Assembly: GCF_014083985.1 (NCBI RefSeq)
Contig: NZ_CP046907.1
Location: forward strand, 5,652,501 to 5,716,500
Origin: Streptomyces sp. SCUT-3
Lineage (GTDB): Bacteria; Actinomycetota; Actinomycetes; Streptomycetales; Streptomycetaceae
Length of the DNA stretch: 64,000 nucleotides
Direction: 5' to 3'
This document shows positions 46,502 to 56,107 of this stretch, one piece after another (the first letter of the stretch is position 1; each line of letters opens with the position of its first letter). The notes under the pieces are model-generated. The model ran no database searches, was not told the origin of the DNA, and saw nothing but the letters and a program-made list of their open reading frames with translations. A program made the position numbers and the translations under genes.

Positions 46502-48055
46502 ATGACTGATCCGCCCGACGAAGGCTCGTACTGGACGCGGACGGCCACCGCACCCCGGCGCCCCGCGCTCGCCGAGGACACCTGCGCCGACGTGGTCGTC
46601 GTCGGCGGCGGCATCGCGGGCATCTGCACCGCCCGCGAACTGGCCCTCGCCGGACGCGACGTCGTCCTGGTCGAGGCGGCCGGGCTCGCGGGCGGGGTGA
46701 CCGGGCACACCACGGCCAAGGTCAGCGCCCTGCACACCCTGCTCCACTCGCGGATCGAGAGGACCCGGGGCCCCCGCGCCGCAGGACTGTACGCGCGCTC
46801 CCAGCAGGAGGCGGTCGAGCACGTCGCCCGCACGTGCGAGCGGCTGGGCATCGACTGCGACCTGGAGCGCGCCCCCTCCTTCACCTGGGCCGAGTCCGCG
46901 CGGACGCTCGGGAAGCTGCGTGCGGAGGCGGAGGCGGCCCGGCGCGCGGGGCTGCCCGCCTCCCTGGTCGACACCACGGGCCTGCCCTTTCCCGTCGCGG
47001 GGGCGGTCCGGGTCGAGGACCAGTTGCAGTTCCACCCGCGCAAGTACCTGCTCGCGCTGGCCGACGACCTCGTCGCGCACGGGGGCCGGATCTTCGAGGA
47101 CACCCGGGTCACCGGCGTGGACGGCGGTTCCCCCTGCCTGGTGCGCACAGGGGACGGCCCCCGGATCACGGCCGGGCACGTGGTCGTGGCCACGCACTAC
47201 CCCGTGCTCGACCGGGCCCTCCTCTTTCCCCGCCTCGAGCCCCACCGCGAGCTGGTCCTGGCCGCGGAGATCCCGGAGGAGGAGGACCCGAAGGGGATGT
47301 ACATCACCCCGGAGGGCGGCACCCGGTCGGTGCGCACCGCCCCCCTCCGGGACGGTCGGCGCCTGCTGATCGTCACCGGCGAGGGCTTCCTGCCCGGCGC
47401 GGGGGGAGTGGAGGAGCGCCACCGGCGCCTGGCGGCCTGGACGCGGGAGCGCTTCCCCTCCGCGCGGCCCCTGTACCGCTGGGCCGCCCAGGACAACAGC
47501 ACCACCGACCGGCTGCCGTTCGTCGGGCCCGTGCATCCGGGGGTGCGCAACATCTACGTGGCCACCGGCTTCGGCGGGTGGGGCATGAGCAACGGGGTGA
47601 TGGCCTCCCGGCTGCTCGCCGAACTGCTGACGGGCGGCTCCGCCCCGTGGGCCGGCCTGTACCACCCGCGCCGGCTCCGCCCGCTGCGCGAGGCCCCGGC
47701 CGCGGCGAGGATCCAGGCGACCGTCGCCCGCCACTTCGTCGGGGACCGGCTGGGTGCGGAGTCCGGGCTCCGCGCGGAGGAGCCGGCGCCGGGGGAGGGT
47801 GCGGTCGTCCGGCAGGGGGGCCGGCACTGCGCGGTCTACCGGGACGACGACGGCGAGCTGCGCACCGTGGCCGCGCGGTGCACCCACATGGGGTGCCTGG
47901 TGCGGTTCAACGATGCCGAGCGCACCTGGGAGTGCCCCTGCCACGGGTCGCGGTTCGGCGTCGACGGGTCCGTGCTCCAGGGCCCGGCCACCCGGCCCCT
48001 GGAAAAGTATTCGGTTCCTGAAGCCGGCGAAACGCATAGCGAGAAACGGACATAA
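46502..48055 (+). CDS. FAD-dependent oxidoreductase with C-terminal Rieske domain
   Basis: A 517-residue two-domain enzyme. The N-terminal DAO-type FAD domain begins VVVVGGGIAGICTARELALA, with TGHTTAKVSALHTLLHSRIE and later FVGPVHPGVRNIYVATGFGG. The C-terminal Rieske [2Fe-2S] domain (residues about 440-510) carries CTHMGCLV and CPCHGSRF, giving the two-Cys, two-His ligands. Proteins with this order are found in many bacteria and are related to glycine/sarcosine oxidases, but the substrate is not established. No signal peptide is seen. The upstream spacer holds repeats of GGACACGGGCGGCCGG type. Confidence 0.92.
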   Translation: MTDPPDEGSYWTRTATAPRRPALAEDTCADVVVVGGGIAGICTARELALAGRDVVLVEAAGLAGGVTGHTTAKVSALHTLLHSRIERTRGPRAAGLYARSQQEAVEHVARTCERLGIDCDLERAPSFTWAESARTLGKLRAEAEAARRAGLPASLVDTTGLPFPVAGAVRVEDQLQFHPRKYLLALADDLVAHGGRIFEDTRVTGVDGGSPCLVRTGDGPRITAGHVVVATHYPVLDRALLFPRLEPHRELVLAAEIPEEEDPKGMYITPEGGTRSVRTAPLRDGRRLLIVTGEGFLPGAGGVEERHRRLAAWTRERFPSARPLYRWAAQDNSTTDRLPFVGPVHPGVRNIYVATGFGGWGMSNGVMASRLLAELLTGGSAPWAGLYHPRRLRPLREAPAAARIQATVARHFVGDRLGAESGLRAEEPAPGEGAVVRQGGRHCAVYRDDDGELRTVAARCTHMGCLVRFNDAERTWECPCHGSRFGVDGSVLQGPATRPLEKYSVPEAGETHSEKRT

Positions 48056-48350
48056 AGGCTAATTCGCTATTGTGTGAGCGGCGTCACGGGGGCATTACGC
48101 CCCGCCCGCGATCAGCAACGGACTGTCCGCCCAAAACGGTACATGTCACCGATCGGCGGCCGGGTGTCGCGCAGGGTGAACAAATTACGCACGGTTCGGA
48201 AACAGTCATTCACCCAGGGTGCCCGGACCAATTGACGAATGTCTCATCCCGTTTTTCCGGGAGATGCGGATCCTTGCCCGGACCCCGGGGCGTCTGTTTA
48301 GTTTTTGGAGCCGCACGGGATCCGATGCCCGTGGGTTAACCGCCGGGTGG
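48056..48350 (+). other. AT-richer leader region upstream of the riboswitch
   Basis: About 295 bases between the Rieske-FAD gene and the riboswitch aptamer, lower in GC than the rest of the window and with no credible reading frame. It probably holds the promoter of the wall hydrolase gene. TTGCCC near 48274 followed by TTAGTT near 48298 is the best hexamer pair I see, but it is weak. Confidence 0.4.
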
Positions 48351-49761
<1,411 letters not shown>

Positions 49762-49802
49762 TCCCGAACACCCGCGTGAGCGACGCGGTCTGACGGACAG
49801 CG

Positions 49803-49845
49803 GCCTGCCGGGCCCGTTCCCCGAGAGGGGGCGGGCCCGGCAGGC
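49803..49845 (+). terminator. Terminator of the riboswitch-controlled hydrolase gene
   Basis: A 14-bp perfect stem GCCTGCCGGGCCCG with a 15-base loop lies about 40 bases after the stop. Confidence 0.75.
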
Positions 49846-49985
49846 TTCGCCGTGCAGCCGGTGCGCCTTCCCGATGCGGGGCCGGCCCGCGGGGCGCCGG
49901 CCGCCGCACGAGAGGGAGGGGCCCGGTCCGCGCGCACGAGGGGGAGGAGGCGGCCCGCGCACCCCACGTGGGCGAGGGGTCCGAC

Positions 49986-50043
49986 GCGCAGATGCCGGGA
50001 GGGGCCCGCGACTTCGGTCGCGGGCCCCTCCCGGCATCTGCGC
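49986..50043. terminator. Very long perfect hairpin (27-bp stem, TTCG loop)
   Basis: Exact complementary arms of 27 bases enclose TTCG with a closing C-G pair, the most stable RNA tetraloop. It lies between convergent transcription units (49761 and 50076), so a bidirectional terminator is the simplest reading. Confidence 0.8.
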
Positions 50044-50075
50044 ACTTCCCGCGCGGCGGTCGCGCGGAAGAGGGG

Positions 50076-50381
50076 TCAGGCGTGGGTGTCGTCGGCGGGC
50101 AGGTAGCCGTTCTCCCGGGCGAGCCAGCACACGCTCAGCACCCGCAGGGAGGGGAAGGAGTCGTCGGGGAGGTCGTGGTCCCAGCCCTGGTCGTGCAGTT
50201 CGTCGAGGAAACCCAACAGGTAGTCACCCAGGGTCTCCCGGTCCATCTCTATGGAGTCGCGGACGGCGGCGGCGTGCTGGTCGACGGCGGCGACGAGACC
50301 GGGCTCGTCGAGGAGCCTCCGGAGTCCGGGGCCGTAAGCGGCCGTCGCCCATGCCAGCGGATCGAGGGAGTAGTGGCTCAC
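50076..50381 (-). CDS. Uncharacterised protein, 101 aa
   Basis: A 101-residue protein with the core RLLDEPGLVAAVDQHAAAVRD and SIEMDRETLGDYLLGFLDEL, predicted helical and soluble. I do not recognise the family with confidence. GTG at 50381 follows GGTGGAACG. It is convergent to the wall hydrolase and divergent from the CmpX-like gene. Confidence 0.75.
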   Translation of the reverse strand: MSHYSLDPLAWATAAYGPGLRRLLDEPGLVAAVDQHAAAVRDSIEMDRETLGDYLLGFLDELHDQGWDHDLPDDSFPSLRVLSVCWLARENGYLPADDTHA

Positions 50382-50477
50382 CGTTCCACCGTAAGGAGGG
50401 GTGCGCGCCACCCAAACGCCGTTCACCGGTGGTTCTGGTCACATTCGGGTCCGTTTCTCCTGGATCTGCGACTCAGG

Positions 50478-50502
50478 GTGTGGGGCCCGGGGTTCCGGGT
50501 AA
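50478..50502 (+). promoter_or_regulatory. SigB-type promoter (GTGT-N15-GGGTAA)
   Basis: GTGT at 50478-50481, 15 bases, and GGGTAA at 50497-50502 lie 55 bases before the CmpX-like gene. The spacing is identical to the box before the SigB-type sigma gene. Confidence 0.6.
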
Positions 50503-50556
50503 CCGCCGATCATCAGAAAAGGTGCATATCGTCTTCAATCCGCACAAGGAGGAGAC

Positions 50557-51378
50557 ATGCAGCAGACCACGACATTCGCAGCGGTGGACATCACCGGCGG
50601 ACTCCAGGACGCCTGGAGCTCGGTGGCGACCTTCGTGCCCAAGTTCGTGGCGTTCCTGGTGATCATGATCGTCGGCTGGATCGTGGCCAAGATCCTGGCG
50701 AAGGCGGTCAACAAGGTCCTCGAACGCGTCGGCTTCGACAGAGCCGTCGAGCGGGGCGGGATCGCCAGGGCGATGGAGAGGTCCAAGTACGACGCCTCCG
50801 ACATCATCGCCAAGCTCATCTACTACGCGGTCCTGCTGATCACCCTCCAGGTGGCCTTCTCCGTCTTCGGGCCCAACCCGATCAGCACCCTCCTCAGGGG
50901 TGTGGTGGCCTGGCTGCCCAGGGCCGCGATCGCCGTCGTCATCGTGGTCGTCGCCGCAGCGATCGCCGCGGGTGTCAAGGACATCGTCAGCGGGGCCCTC
51001 GGCGGCCTGTCCTACGGCAGGTTCCTGGCCACCGCCGCGTCGGTGTTCATCATCGGCCTCGGCGTCATCGCCGCGCTCAACCAGGTCGGGATCGCGGTGG
51101 CGGTCACCGTCCCCGTCCTGGTGGCCATCCTGGCCACCGTCGGCGGCATCCTGGTCGTCGGGGTCGGCGGCGGCATGGTCAAGCCCATGCAGCAGCGCTG
51201 GGAGCGCTGGCTGACCACTGCGGAGAGCGAGGGCCAGTCCGCGCGCACCCAGCTCGAGGCGTACAACCGCGGCCGGCGCGACGCCACCGGCGCCGCCCGC
51301 CCCGCGGCCGGGACCACCACCGGCACGGGAACCACCCGGACGCAGGGCGCGGGCCAGCCGCCGCCCGCGGAGCGCTGA
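50557..51378 (+). CDS. CmpX-like conserved TM-helix membrane protein (mechanosensitive channel-like)
   Basis: A 273-residue membrane protein with about five helices: FVPKFVAFLVIMIVGWIVAK, IYYAVLLITLQVAFSVFG, WLPRAAIAVVIVVVAAAIAAG, FLATAASVFIIGLGVIAALN and VTVPVLVAILATVGGILVVG. The segment AGVKDIVSGALGGLSYGR and the repeated pattern fit the conserved TM helix family to which CmpX and small mechanosensitive-like channels belong. A role in osmotic or envelope stress is likely. The C-terminal tail is Thr/Gly-rich and cytoplasmic. ATG at 50557 follows AAGGAGGAGACA. A SigB-type promoter lies upstream. Confidence 0.85.
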   Translation: MQQTTTFAAVDITGGLQDAWSSVATFVPKFVAFLVIMIVGWIVAKILAKAVNKVLERVGFDRAVERGGIARAMERSKYDASDIIAKLIYYAVLLITLQVAFSVFGPNPISTLLRGVVAWLPRAAIAVVIVVVAAAIAAGVKDIVSGALGGLSYGRFLATAASVFIIGLGVIAALNQVGIAVAVTVPVLVAILATVGGILVVGVGGGMVKPMQQRWERWLTTAESEGQSARTQLEAYNRGRRDATGAARPAAGTTTGTGTTRTQGAGQPPPAER

Positions 51379-51494
51379 CCCGCAGCGCCCGGCCGGAGCG
51401 GGGAGCGCCCGCGCGCGGGACCTCCGGCGGGTCGGTGCGCCGGCGGCCCCGCCCGCCCCGTCCCGCGGTTCGCGCGATCCCGTCCGCGCGACCG

Positions 51495-51518
51495 GTTTCC
51501 GGGCGGTGTGCGGGGTTA
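51495..51518 (+). promoter_or_regulatory. Weak SigB-like box (GTTT-N14-GGGTTA)
   Basis: GTTT at 51495-51498 and GGGTTA at 51513-51518, 79 bases before the 81-aa membrane protein gene. The -10 differs from GGGTAY at the fifth position and the last, so the call is tentative. Confidence 0.3.
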
Positions 51519-51596
51519 GCCGACGGGAAGAGGAGCGTCCGGCCGTGCGGCGGCCGGAACCGACCCCGCCGCACGGCCGGCAGACCGGAGGAACCC

Positions 51597-51842
51597 ATGA
51601 CCAGTGACCGCGACCGGCCCACCCCCGGCCCCGACCCCGACCGGACCCCCGGGCCGGGACCGGGGGGCGGAGTGCCGCCGGGCGAGACGCCGCCCGTCGA
51701 GGACAGCATCTCCGGTGCGATCCCCCGCGACCGCGTGGAGATCCGCAAGCCCTGGGGCCGCTGGCCCCTCGTGGTGGTCCTGGTGGCCGGGGTCCTCGTC
51801 GCCGCACTGCTCCTGGTGCGGGCCTTCGACCTGCTGGTCTGA
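51597..51842 (+). CDS. Small single-pass membrane protein (DUF6480-like)
   Basis: An 81-residue protein. A Pro/Asp/Gly-rich N-terminal half (RTPGPGPGGGVPPGETPPVE, then DSISGAIPRDRVEIRKPWGR) is followed by one membrane helix (WPLVVVLVAGVLVAALLLV). The GGGVPPGETPP block resembles actinobacterial DUF6480 proteins from memory; function is unknown. ATG at 51597 follows CCGGAGGAACCC. Confidence 0.8.
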   Translation: MTSDRDRPTPGPDPDRTPGPGPGGGVPPGETPPVEDSISGAIPRDRVEIRKPWGRWPLVVVLVAGVLVAALLLVRAFDLLV

Positions 51843-51926
51843 CCGCCCCGGGCCCGCCGTTCCAGGGACGGGCCCGCCGCCCCCAGTCCTGCCGTCCCCG
51901 GGGAGCGGTTTCGCCCCCGGGATCCA

Positions 51927-51940
51927 TTACTCATGAGTAA
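51927..51940. promoter_or_regulatory. Perfect 14-bp palindrome before the DUF4442 gene
   Basis: TTACTCATGAGTAA ends 23 bases upstream of the DUF4442 gene start. The symmetry and AT content in a GC-rich setting suggest an operator, perhaps for a TetR-type regulator encoded elsewhere. Confidence 0.6.
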
Positions 51941-51963
51941 CCCCGGGTGGTACCGTCACCGGC

Positions 51964-52431
51964 ATGCCCTCCCGACCGCCCTCCGCGAAGACGCTCCGCC
52001 GCGTCATGAACCTGTGGCCGCCCTACCTCTTCGCCGGTATCAAGGTGCTCCACCTCGCCGAGGACTGGAGCAGCGCGCGGGTGCGGCTGCGCATGCGGCG
52101 GTCCAACCGCAACTACGTGGGCACGCACTTCGGCGGCTCGCTGTTCGCGATGAGCGACCCGTTCTGGATGCTGCTGGTCATGAACAGGATCGGCCGCGAC
52201 CACGTGGTCTGGGACAAGGCCGGCGAGATCGACTTCGTCTCGCCCGGCCGGGGCGACGTCTTCGCCGGGTTCACGCTCACCGAGGAGGCCCTGGAGGACA
52301 TCCGGGAGCGGACCCGGAACGGGGAGAAGGCGCTGGTCTGGTTCGAGAACGAGGTGGTCGCCGCCGACGGCACCCTCGTCGCCAGGGTGCGCAAACAGCT
52401 CTACGTGCGCCGCAAGCCCCCGCGGGACTGA
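51964..52431 (+). CDS. DUF4442 hotdog-fold protein (thioesterase-like)
   Basis: A 155-residue protein with the DUF4442 pattern: RRVMNLWPPYLFAGIKVLHL, VRLRMRRSNRNYVGTHFGGS, then MSDPFWMLLVMNRIGRDHVV and IDFVSPGRGDVFAGF. The hotdog fold is shared with acyl-CoA thioesterases, and GTHFGGSLFAMSDP holds the likely active-site region, but activity is unproven for the family. ATG at 51964. A perfect palindrome overlaps the promoter region, so expression is probably repressed by a lipid- or ligand-sensing regulator. Confidence 0.88.
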   Translation: MPSRPPSAKTLRRVMNLWPPYLFAGIKVLHLAEDWSSARVRLRMRRSNRNYVGTHFGGSLFAMSDPFWMLLVMNRIGRDHVVWDKAGEIDFVSPGRGDVFAGFTLTEEALEDIRERTRNGEKALVWFENEVVAADGTLVARVRKQLYVRRKPPRD

Positions 52432-52591
52432 TCCGCGCCGCCCGGAGCCCCGGCCCCCCGCCCCCGCCGGCCCTCCCGCGACCCCGCGCAGGCCGCCGTG
52501 CGCAGCCCCCGGACCCACTCGACCGGCCGGATCCCTCGACGCCGTGCAGGTGCACGTCGTGGTCCGGCCCGCCGGAACGACCCCGTCGTCC

Positions 52592-52616
52592 GCATGAGTG
52601 GTGAACGCCCGGGTAG
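52592..52616 (+). promoter_or_regulatory. SigB-type promoter (GCAT-N15-GGGTAG)
   Basis: GCAT at 52592-52595, a 15-base spacer, and GGGTAG at 52611-52616, identical in both boxes and spacing to the site before the SigB-type sigma gene. It lies 57 bases before the 57-aa protein gene. Confidence 0.65.
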
Positions 52617-52672
52617 GGCACCGGTTCCTCCCGTCCGTCCGGCGGGAGAGGCCCGTTGCCGAGGAGGCCGCT

Positions 52673-52846
52673 GTGACCGTTCCCGACGAGAACGCCCCCA
52701 AGACCGGGAAGACCGACCAGGTCCTCCCCGAGCCGGAGGACCGGCGCGAGCGGCCGGGCGGCCGGGAGCGCACCGCGGTGGGCGAGAAGCTGCGGGAGGC
52801 GATGGAGCGCTCCGGAGTCGACCGCGAGGACTTCGGCGAGCAGTAG
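52673..52846 (+). CDS. Small highly charged protein, 57 aa
   Basis: A 57-residue hydrophilic protein (TVPDENAPKTGKTDQVLPEP, RRERPGGRERTAVGEKLREA, MERSGVDREDFGEQ), without hydrophobic core, probably disordered with a C-terminal helix. GTG at 52673 follows GAGGAGG. The SigB-type box upstream suggests a stress protein. No family is recognised. Confidence 0.7.
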   Translation: MTVPDENAPKTGKTDQVLPEPEDRRERPGGRERTAVGEKLREAMERSGVDREDFGEQ

Positions 52847-53254
52847 GCACCCGGCCCGCCGCTTCCCCGTCCTGCACCTGGCGGTGGTGCACCTGGGGGC
52901 CCCACCCTGCCCGGCGGCGGGGCTTCGCGGACGCCGTCGTGCACTGCGCCCGCGGGCAGCGGGTGACCGTCGCCGCCGACGGCCCGGTCACCACCCCGTC
53001 CGGCCCTCCTGAGCCGTCCGGCCCTCCCGAACCGCCCGGCCGCCCGCGCCGGGTGGCGGCCGACGGACCCCGGACGTCTACTGGCACAGGACCCGTGCCA
53101 CCGGCCGGGAGACCCGAGAGCCCCTCCCCGGCGGCCGGAGGAACCCCGGACCGGTCGTCGCACCCGTGTGAGGAACGCCGAGATCCGGGTAGCCGCACCG
53201 CGCACCCGAAAGGCGCCCCCGAGCACCGACCGACATGAATTGGAGCCCCCCGCC
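52847..53254. other. Intergenic region (408 bp) before the catalase gene
   Basis: No credible gene is seen. The first half is very GC-rich with Pro/Arg-type translations in all frames; CCGTCCGGCCCTCC is repeated near 52997 and 53017. The last 90 bases hold the catalase promoter region and a GGGTAG box at 53187. Confidence 0.5.
53166..53192 (+). promoter_or_regulatory. Possible SigB-type box before catalase (GTGT-N17-GGGTAG)
   Basis: GTGT at 53166-53169 and GGGTAG at 53187-53192, 63 bases before the catalase start. The 17-base spacer is longer than the 14-16 of the consensus, so the call is weak. Confidence 0.35.
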
Positions 53255-54913
53255 ATGACGGACGTATCGAGCAAGGGTCCGGCGCCGGACGACGACCGCC
53301 CGGTGCTGACCAACCGGCAGGGACACACCGTCCACGACAACCAGAACCAGCGCACCGTGGGAGCCCGAGGCCCGGCGACGCTGGAGAACTACCAGTTCCT
53401 GGAGAAGATCTCCCACTTCGACCGGGAGCGGATCCCCGAGCGGGTGGTGCACGCGCGCGGCGTGACCGCGTACGGCCACTTCGAGGCCTACGGCAAGTGG
53501 GGCGACGAGCCGATCTCCCGCTACACCCGCGCCAAGCTGTTCCAGGAGGCGGGGAAGCGCACCGACGTCGCGGTGCGGTTCTCCACCGTCATCGGGGGCC
53601 GCGACTCCTCGGAGGCGGCGCGCGACCCGCGCGGCTTCGCCGTGAAGTTCTACACCGAGGACGGCAACTGGGACCTGGTCGGCAACAACCTCGCCGTCTT
53701 CTTCATCCGCGACGCGATCAAGTTCCCCGACGTGATCCACGCGCTCAAGCCCGACCCGGTCACCTTCGAGCAGAAGCCGGCCCGGATCTTCGACTTCATG
53801 TCGCAGACCCCCGAGTCCATGCACATGCTGGTCAACCTGTTCAGCCCGCGCGGCATCCCCTCGGACTACCGCCACATGCAGGGCTTCGGCGTGAACACCT
53901 ACAAGTGGGTCAACGCCGAGGGCGTGACCAGGCTGGTCAAGTACACCTGGATGCCCAAGCAGGGCGTGCGCTCCATGACCGAGGAGGACGCGGCCAACGT
54001 CCAGGCGGACACTCTCGGCCACGCCACCAAGGACCTGTACGAGGCGGTGCGCCGCGGCGACCACCCCGAGTGGGAGCTGCTCGTCCAGATGATGGACGAC
54101 CACGACCACCCGGAGCTGGACTTCGACCCGCTGGACGACACCAAGACATGGCCCGAGCAGGAGTTCCCGCCCAGGCCGGTCGGCAGGATGGTGCTCGACC
54201 GGATGCCGGACGACTACTTCGCCGAGAACGAGCAGATCTCCTTCGGCACCGGCGTGCTCGTCGACGGCCTGGACTTCTCCGACGACAAGATGCTCGTCGG
54301 CCGCACCTTCTCCTACAGCGACACCCAGCGCTACCGCGTGGGCCCGAACTACCTGCAGCTGCCGGTCAACCGGGCGAAGAACGCGGAGGTGCGGACCAAC
54401 CAGAGCGGCGGCCCGATGACCTACGCCCCCGACGCGCGCGGGGAGAACCCGGAGGTCAACTACGAGCCGTCGATCACCGGCGGGCTGCGCGAGGGCCAGT
54501 ACCCCACCCACGACGAGCAGGGCCCGGAGATCCGGGGCCGGCTCACCCGCAGGCGGATCCCGCGCACCAACGACTACCAGCAGGCCGGCCAGCGCTACCT
54601 GCTGATGGAGGACTGGGAGCGCGACGACCTGGTCAAGAACTTCACCGACCAGCTCTCGCAGTGCCCGCGGCCGGTCCAGGAGCGCATGGTGTGGCACTTC
54701 CTGCTGGTCGAGAACGACCTCGGCCTGCGGGTCGGCAAGGGCCTGGGCATCTCGCCCGACGACGTCAGGCACCTGGAGCCGCTGGCGAGCCAGGACCTGA
54801 CCGAGGAGGACCGCAAGCGCCTGGCCTCCCTGGGCGACAACCCGCCGCGGGACGTCACCGGGCTGACCATGACGCACTGCGTCCCCGACGAGCGGCACAC
54901 CGTCACCCGCTGA
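53255..54913 (+). CDS. katA: Monofunctional haem catalase
   Basis: A 552-residue catalase that converts hydrogen peroxide to water and oxygen. The catalytic His is in [17 protein letters not shown], with [16 protein letters not shown] next to it and the essential Asn in [11 protein letters not shown]. The haem-ligand Tyr is in [21 protein letters not shown], which fits the catalase signature. The C-terminal region extends about 60 residues beyond the core, as in some longer small-subunit catalases. ATG at 53255 follows TGGAGCCCCCCGCC. No CatR/FurA-type regulator is adjacent. The SDR gene follows after 85 bases and is probably co-transcribed. Confidence 0.97.
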   Translation: MTDVSSKGPAPDDDRPVLTNRQGHTVHDNQNQRTVGARGPATLENYQFLEKISHFDRERIPERVVHARGVTAYGHFEAYGKWGDEPISRYTRAKLFQEAGKRTDVAVRFSTVIGGRDSSEAARDPRGFAVKFYTEDGNWDLVGNNLAVFFIRDAIKFPDVIHALKPDPVTFEQKPARIFDFMSQTPESMHMLVNLFSPRGIPSDYRHMQGFGVNTYKWVNAEGVTRLVKYTWMPKQGVRSMTEEDAANVQADTLGHATKDLYEAVRRGDHPEWELLVQMMDDHDHPELDFDPLDDTKTWPEQEFPPRPVGRMVLDRMPDDYFAENEQISFGTGVLVDGLDFSDDKMLVGRTFSYSDTQRYRVGPNYLQLPVNRAKNAEVRTNQSGGPMTYAPDARGENPEVNYEPSITGGLREGQYPTHDEQGPEIRGRLTRRRIPRTNDYQQAGQRYLLMEDWERDDLVKNFTDQLSQCPRPVQERMVWHFLLVENDLGLRVGKGLGISPDDVRHLEPLASQDLTEEDRKRLASLGDNPPRDVTGLTMTHCVPDERHTVTR

Positions 54914-54998
54914 CGGCACGCGGCGCCGGCCGCCGCCCCGCCGGGCGGCGGCCGGCGCCGCACCCCGTCCGCCCCCTCCCTCCACGGAAGGAACCCAC

Positions 54999-55859
54999 GT
55001 GACCGACCAGTACCCCGAGCCGCAGTTCCCCGCGCAGGAGCAGGAGCCCCCCGGCCGCACCGCGGCCATGGAGCCCGAGCCCGACCACGGCGAGGCGACC
55101 TACCGGGGCAGCGGGAAGCTGACCGGCCGCAAGGCACTGATCACCGGCGGGGACTCGGGCATCGGGCGGGCGGTGGCCCTGGCCTTCGCCCGCGAGGGCG
55201 CGGACGTGGCCTTCACCCACCTGCCGGAGGAGGAGAAGGACGCACGGGAGACCACCCGCCTGGTGGAGGAGGCCGGCCGCACGGCCCTGCCCGTGGAGTG
55301 CGACATCCGCGAGGAGGACGCCTGCCTGTCCCTGGTGGAGCGGACGGTGGCCGAGTTCGGCCGGATCGACGTCCTGGTCAACAACGCGGCCTACCAGATG
55401 TCCCGGCCCGAGGGGATCGGGGCGATCCCCACCGAGCAGTTCGACCGGGTGATGCGCACCAACCTGTACGGCATGTTCTGGGTGACCAGGGCCGCCCTGC
55501 CGCACGTCCCCGACGGCGGCTCGATCGTCAACACCACCTCGGTCCAGGCGTACAAGCCCAGCCCGCACCTGCTGGACTACGCCATGACCAAGAGCGCGAT
55601 CGTGGCGTTCACCCAGGGCCTGGCCCAGCAGCTGGCCGAGCGGCCGGTCCGGGTGAACGCCGTCGCGCCCGGCCCGGTGTGGACGCCGCTGATCCCGGCG
55701 ACGATGCCGGACACCACCGAGTTCGGCAAGCAGTCCCCGCTGGGCCGGCCCGCCCAGCCCGCCGAGATGGCCCCGGCCTACGTCTTCCTGGCATCACCGG
55801 AGGCGAGCTACATCACGGGCGAGATCGTCAACGCCACGGGCGGCACGCCGCTGCCCTGA
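54999..55859 (+). CDS. Short-chain dehydrogenase/reductase, stress-type (YhdG/YgfF-like glucose dehydrogenase group)
   Basis: A 286-residue classical SDR with an N-terminal extension (TDQYPEPQFPAQEQEPPG). The cofactor site is ALITGGDSGIGRAVALAFA, the NNA motif DVLVNNAAYQM, the catalytic Ser in GGSIVNTTSVQAYKP, and the Tyr-Lys pair in LLDYAMTKSAIVAF. Proteins with this extension and the block RVNAVAPGPVWTPLIPATMP are typical general-stress SDRs often found with catalase. Substrate is unknown. GTG at 54999 follows GGAAGGAACCCAC. Confidence 0.92.
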   Translation: MTDQYPEPQFPAQEQEPPGRTAAMEPEPDHGEATYRGSGKLTGRKALITGGDSGIGRAVALAFAREGADVAFTHLPEEEKDARETTRLVEEAGRTALPVECDIREEDACLSLVERTVAEFGRIDVLVNNAAYQMSRPEGIGAIPTEQFDRVMRTNLYGMFWVTRAALPHVPDGGSIVNTTSVQAYKPSPHLLDYAMTKSAIVAFTQGLAQQLAERPVRVNAVAPGPVWTPLIPATMPDTTEFGKQSPLGRPAQPAEMAPAYVFLASPEASYITGEIVNATGGTPLP

Positions 55860-55896
55860 GGAGCGTCCGCCGGCCGGGCGTCCGCCGACCGGGCGC

Positions 55897-55922
55897 CCGC
55901 CGACCGGGTGTCCGGTCGGCGG
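55897..55922 (+). terminator. Terminator of the catalase-SDR unit
   Basis: An 11-bp perfect stem CCGCCGACCGG with loop GTGT, at the end of three tandem copies of a 15-base unit like GTCCGCCGACCGGGC. Confidence 0.65.
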
Positions 55923-55974
55923 CGGCCCCCCGACCGGCGGATCCGAGAACGTGCACGAACGCCCCGAAGTGCTT

Positions 55975-55992
55975 CCATGTATCCCATGTATG
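55975..55992 (+). promoter_or_regulatory. Direct repeat in the crt promoter region
   Basis: CCATGTAT occurs twice with a 9-base period (55975-55982 and 55984-55991) about 115 bases upstream of crtE, in a locally AT-richer stretch. It may be a regulator site of the carotenoid operon; streptomycete crt genes are often controlled by light-responsive LitR and an ECF sigma factor, neither of which is in this window. Confidence 0.45.
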
Positions 55993-56107
55993 ACGCTTTC
56001 CGCCCGACAGGCGGTCACCGTCGGTGACCCGGGCCGGCCGCGGAGCCGGTCCGGGACCGCACGGCGGCCGGCGGGCGTCCGCGGCCCCGGGCCGGGAAGG
56101 AGCCGTA

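Noticed and set aside
52847-53254. A short gene between the 57-aa protein and catalase (frame with [19 protein letters not shown])
   Set aside because: The frame has no start with a ribosome site and becomes Pro-rich; no conserved motif supports it.
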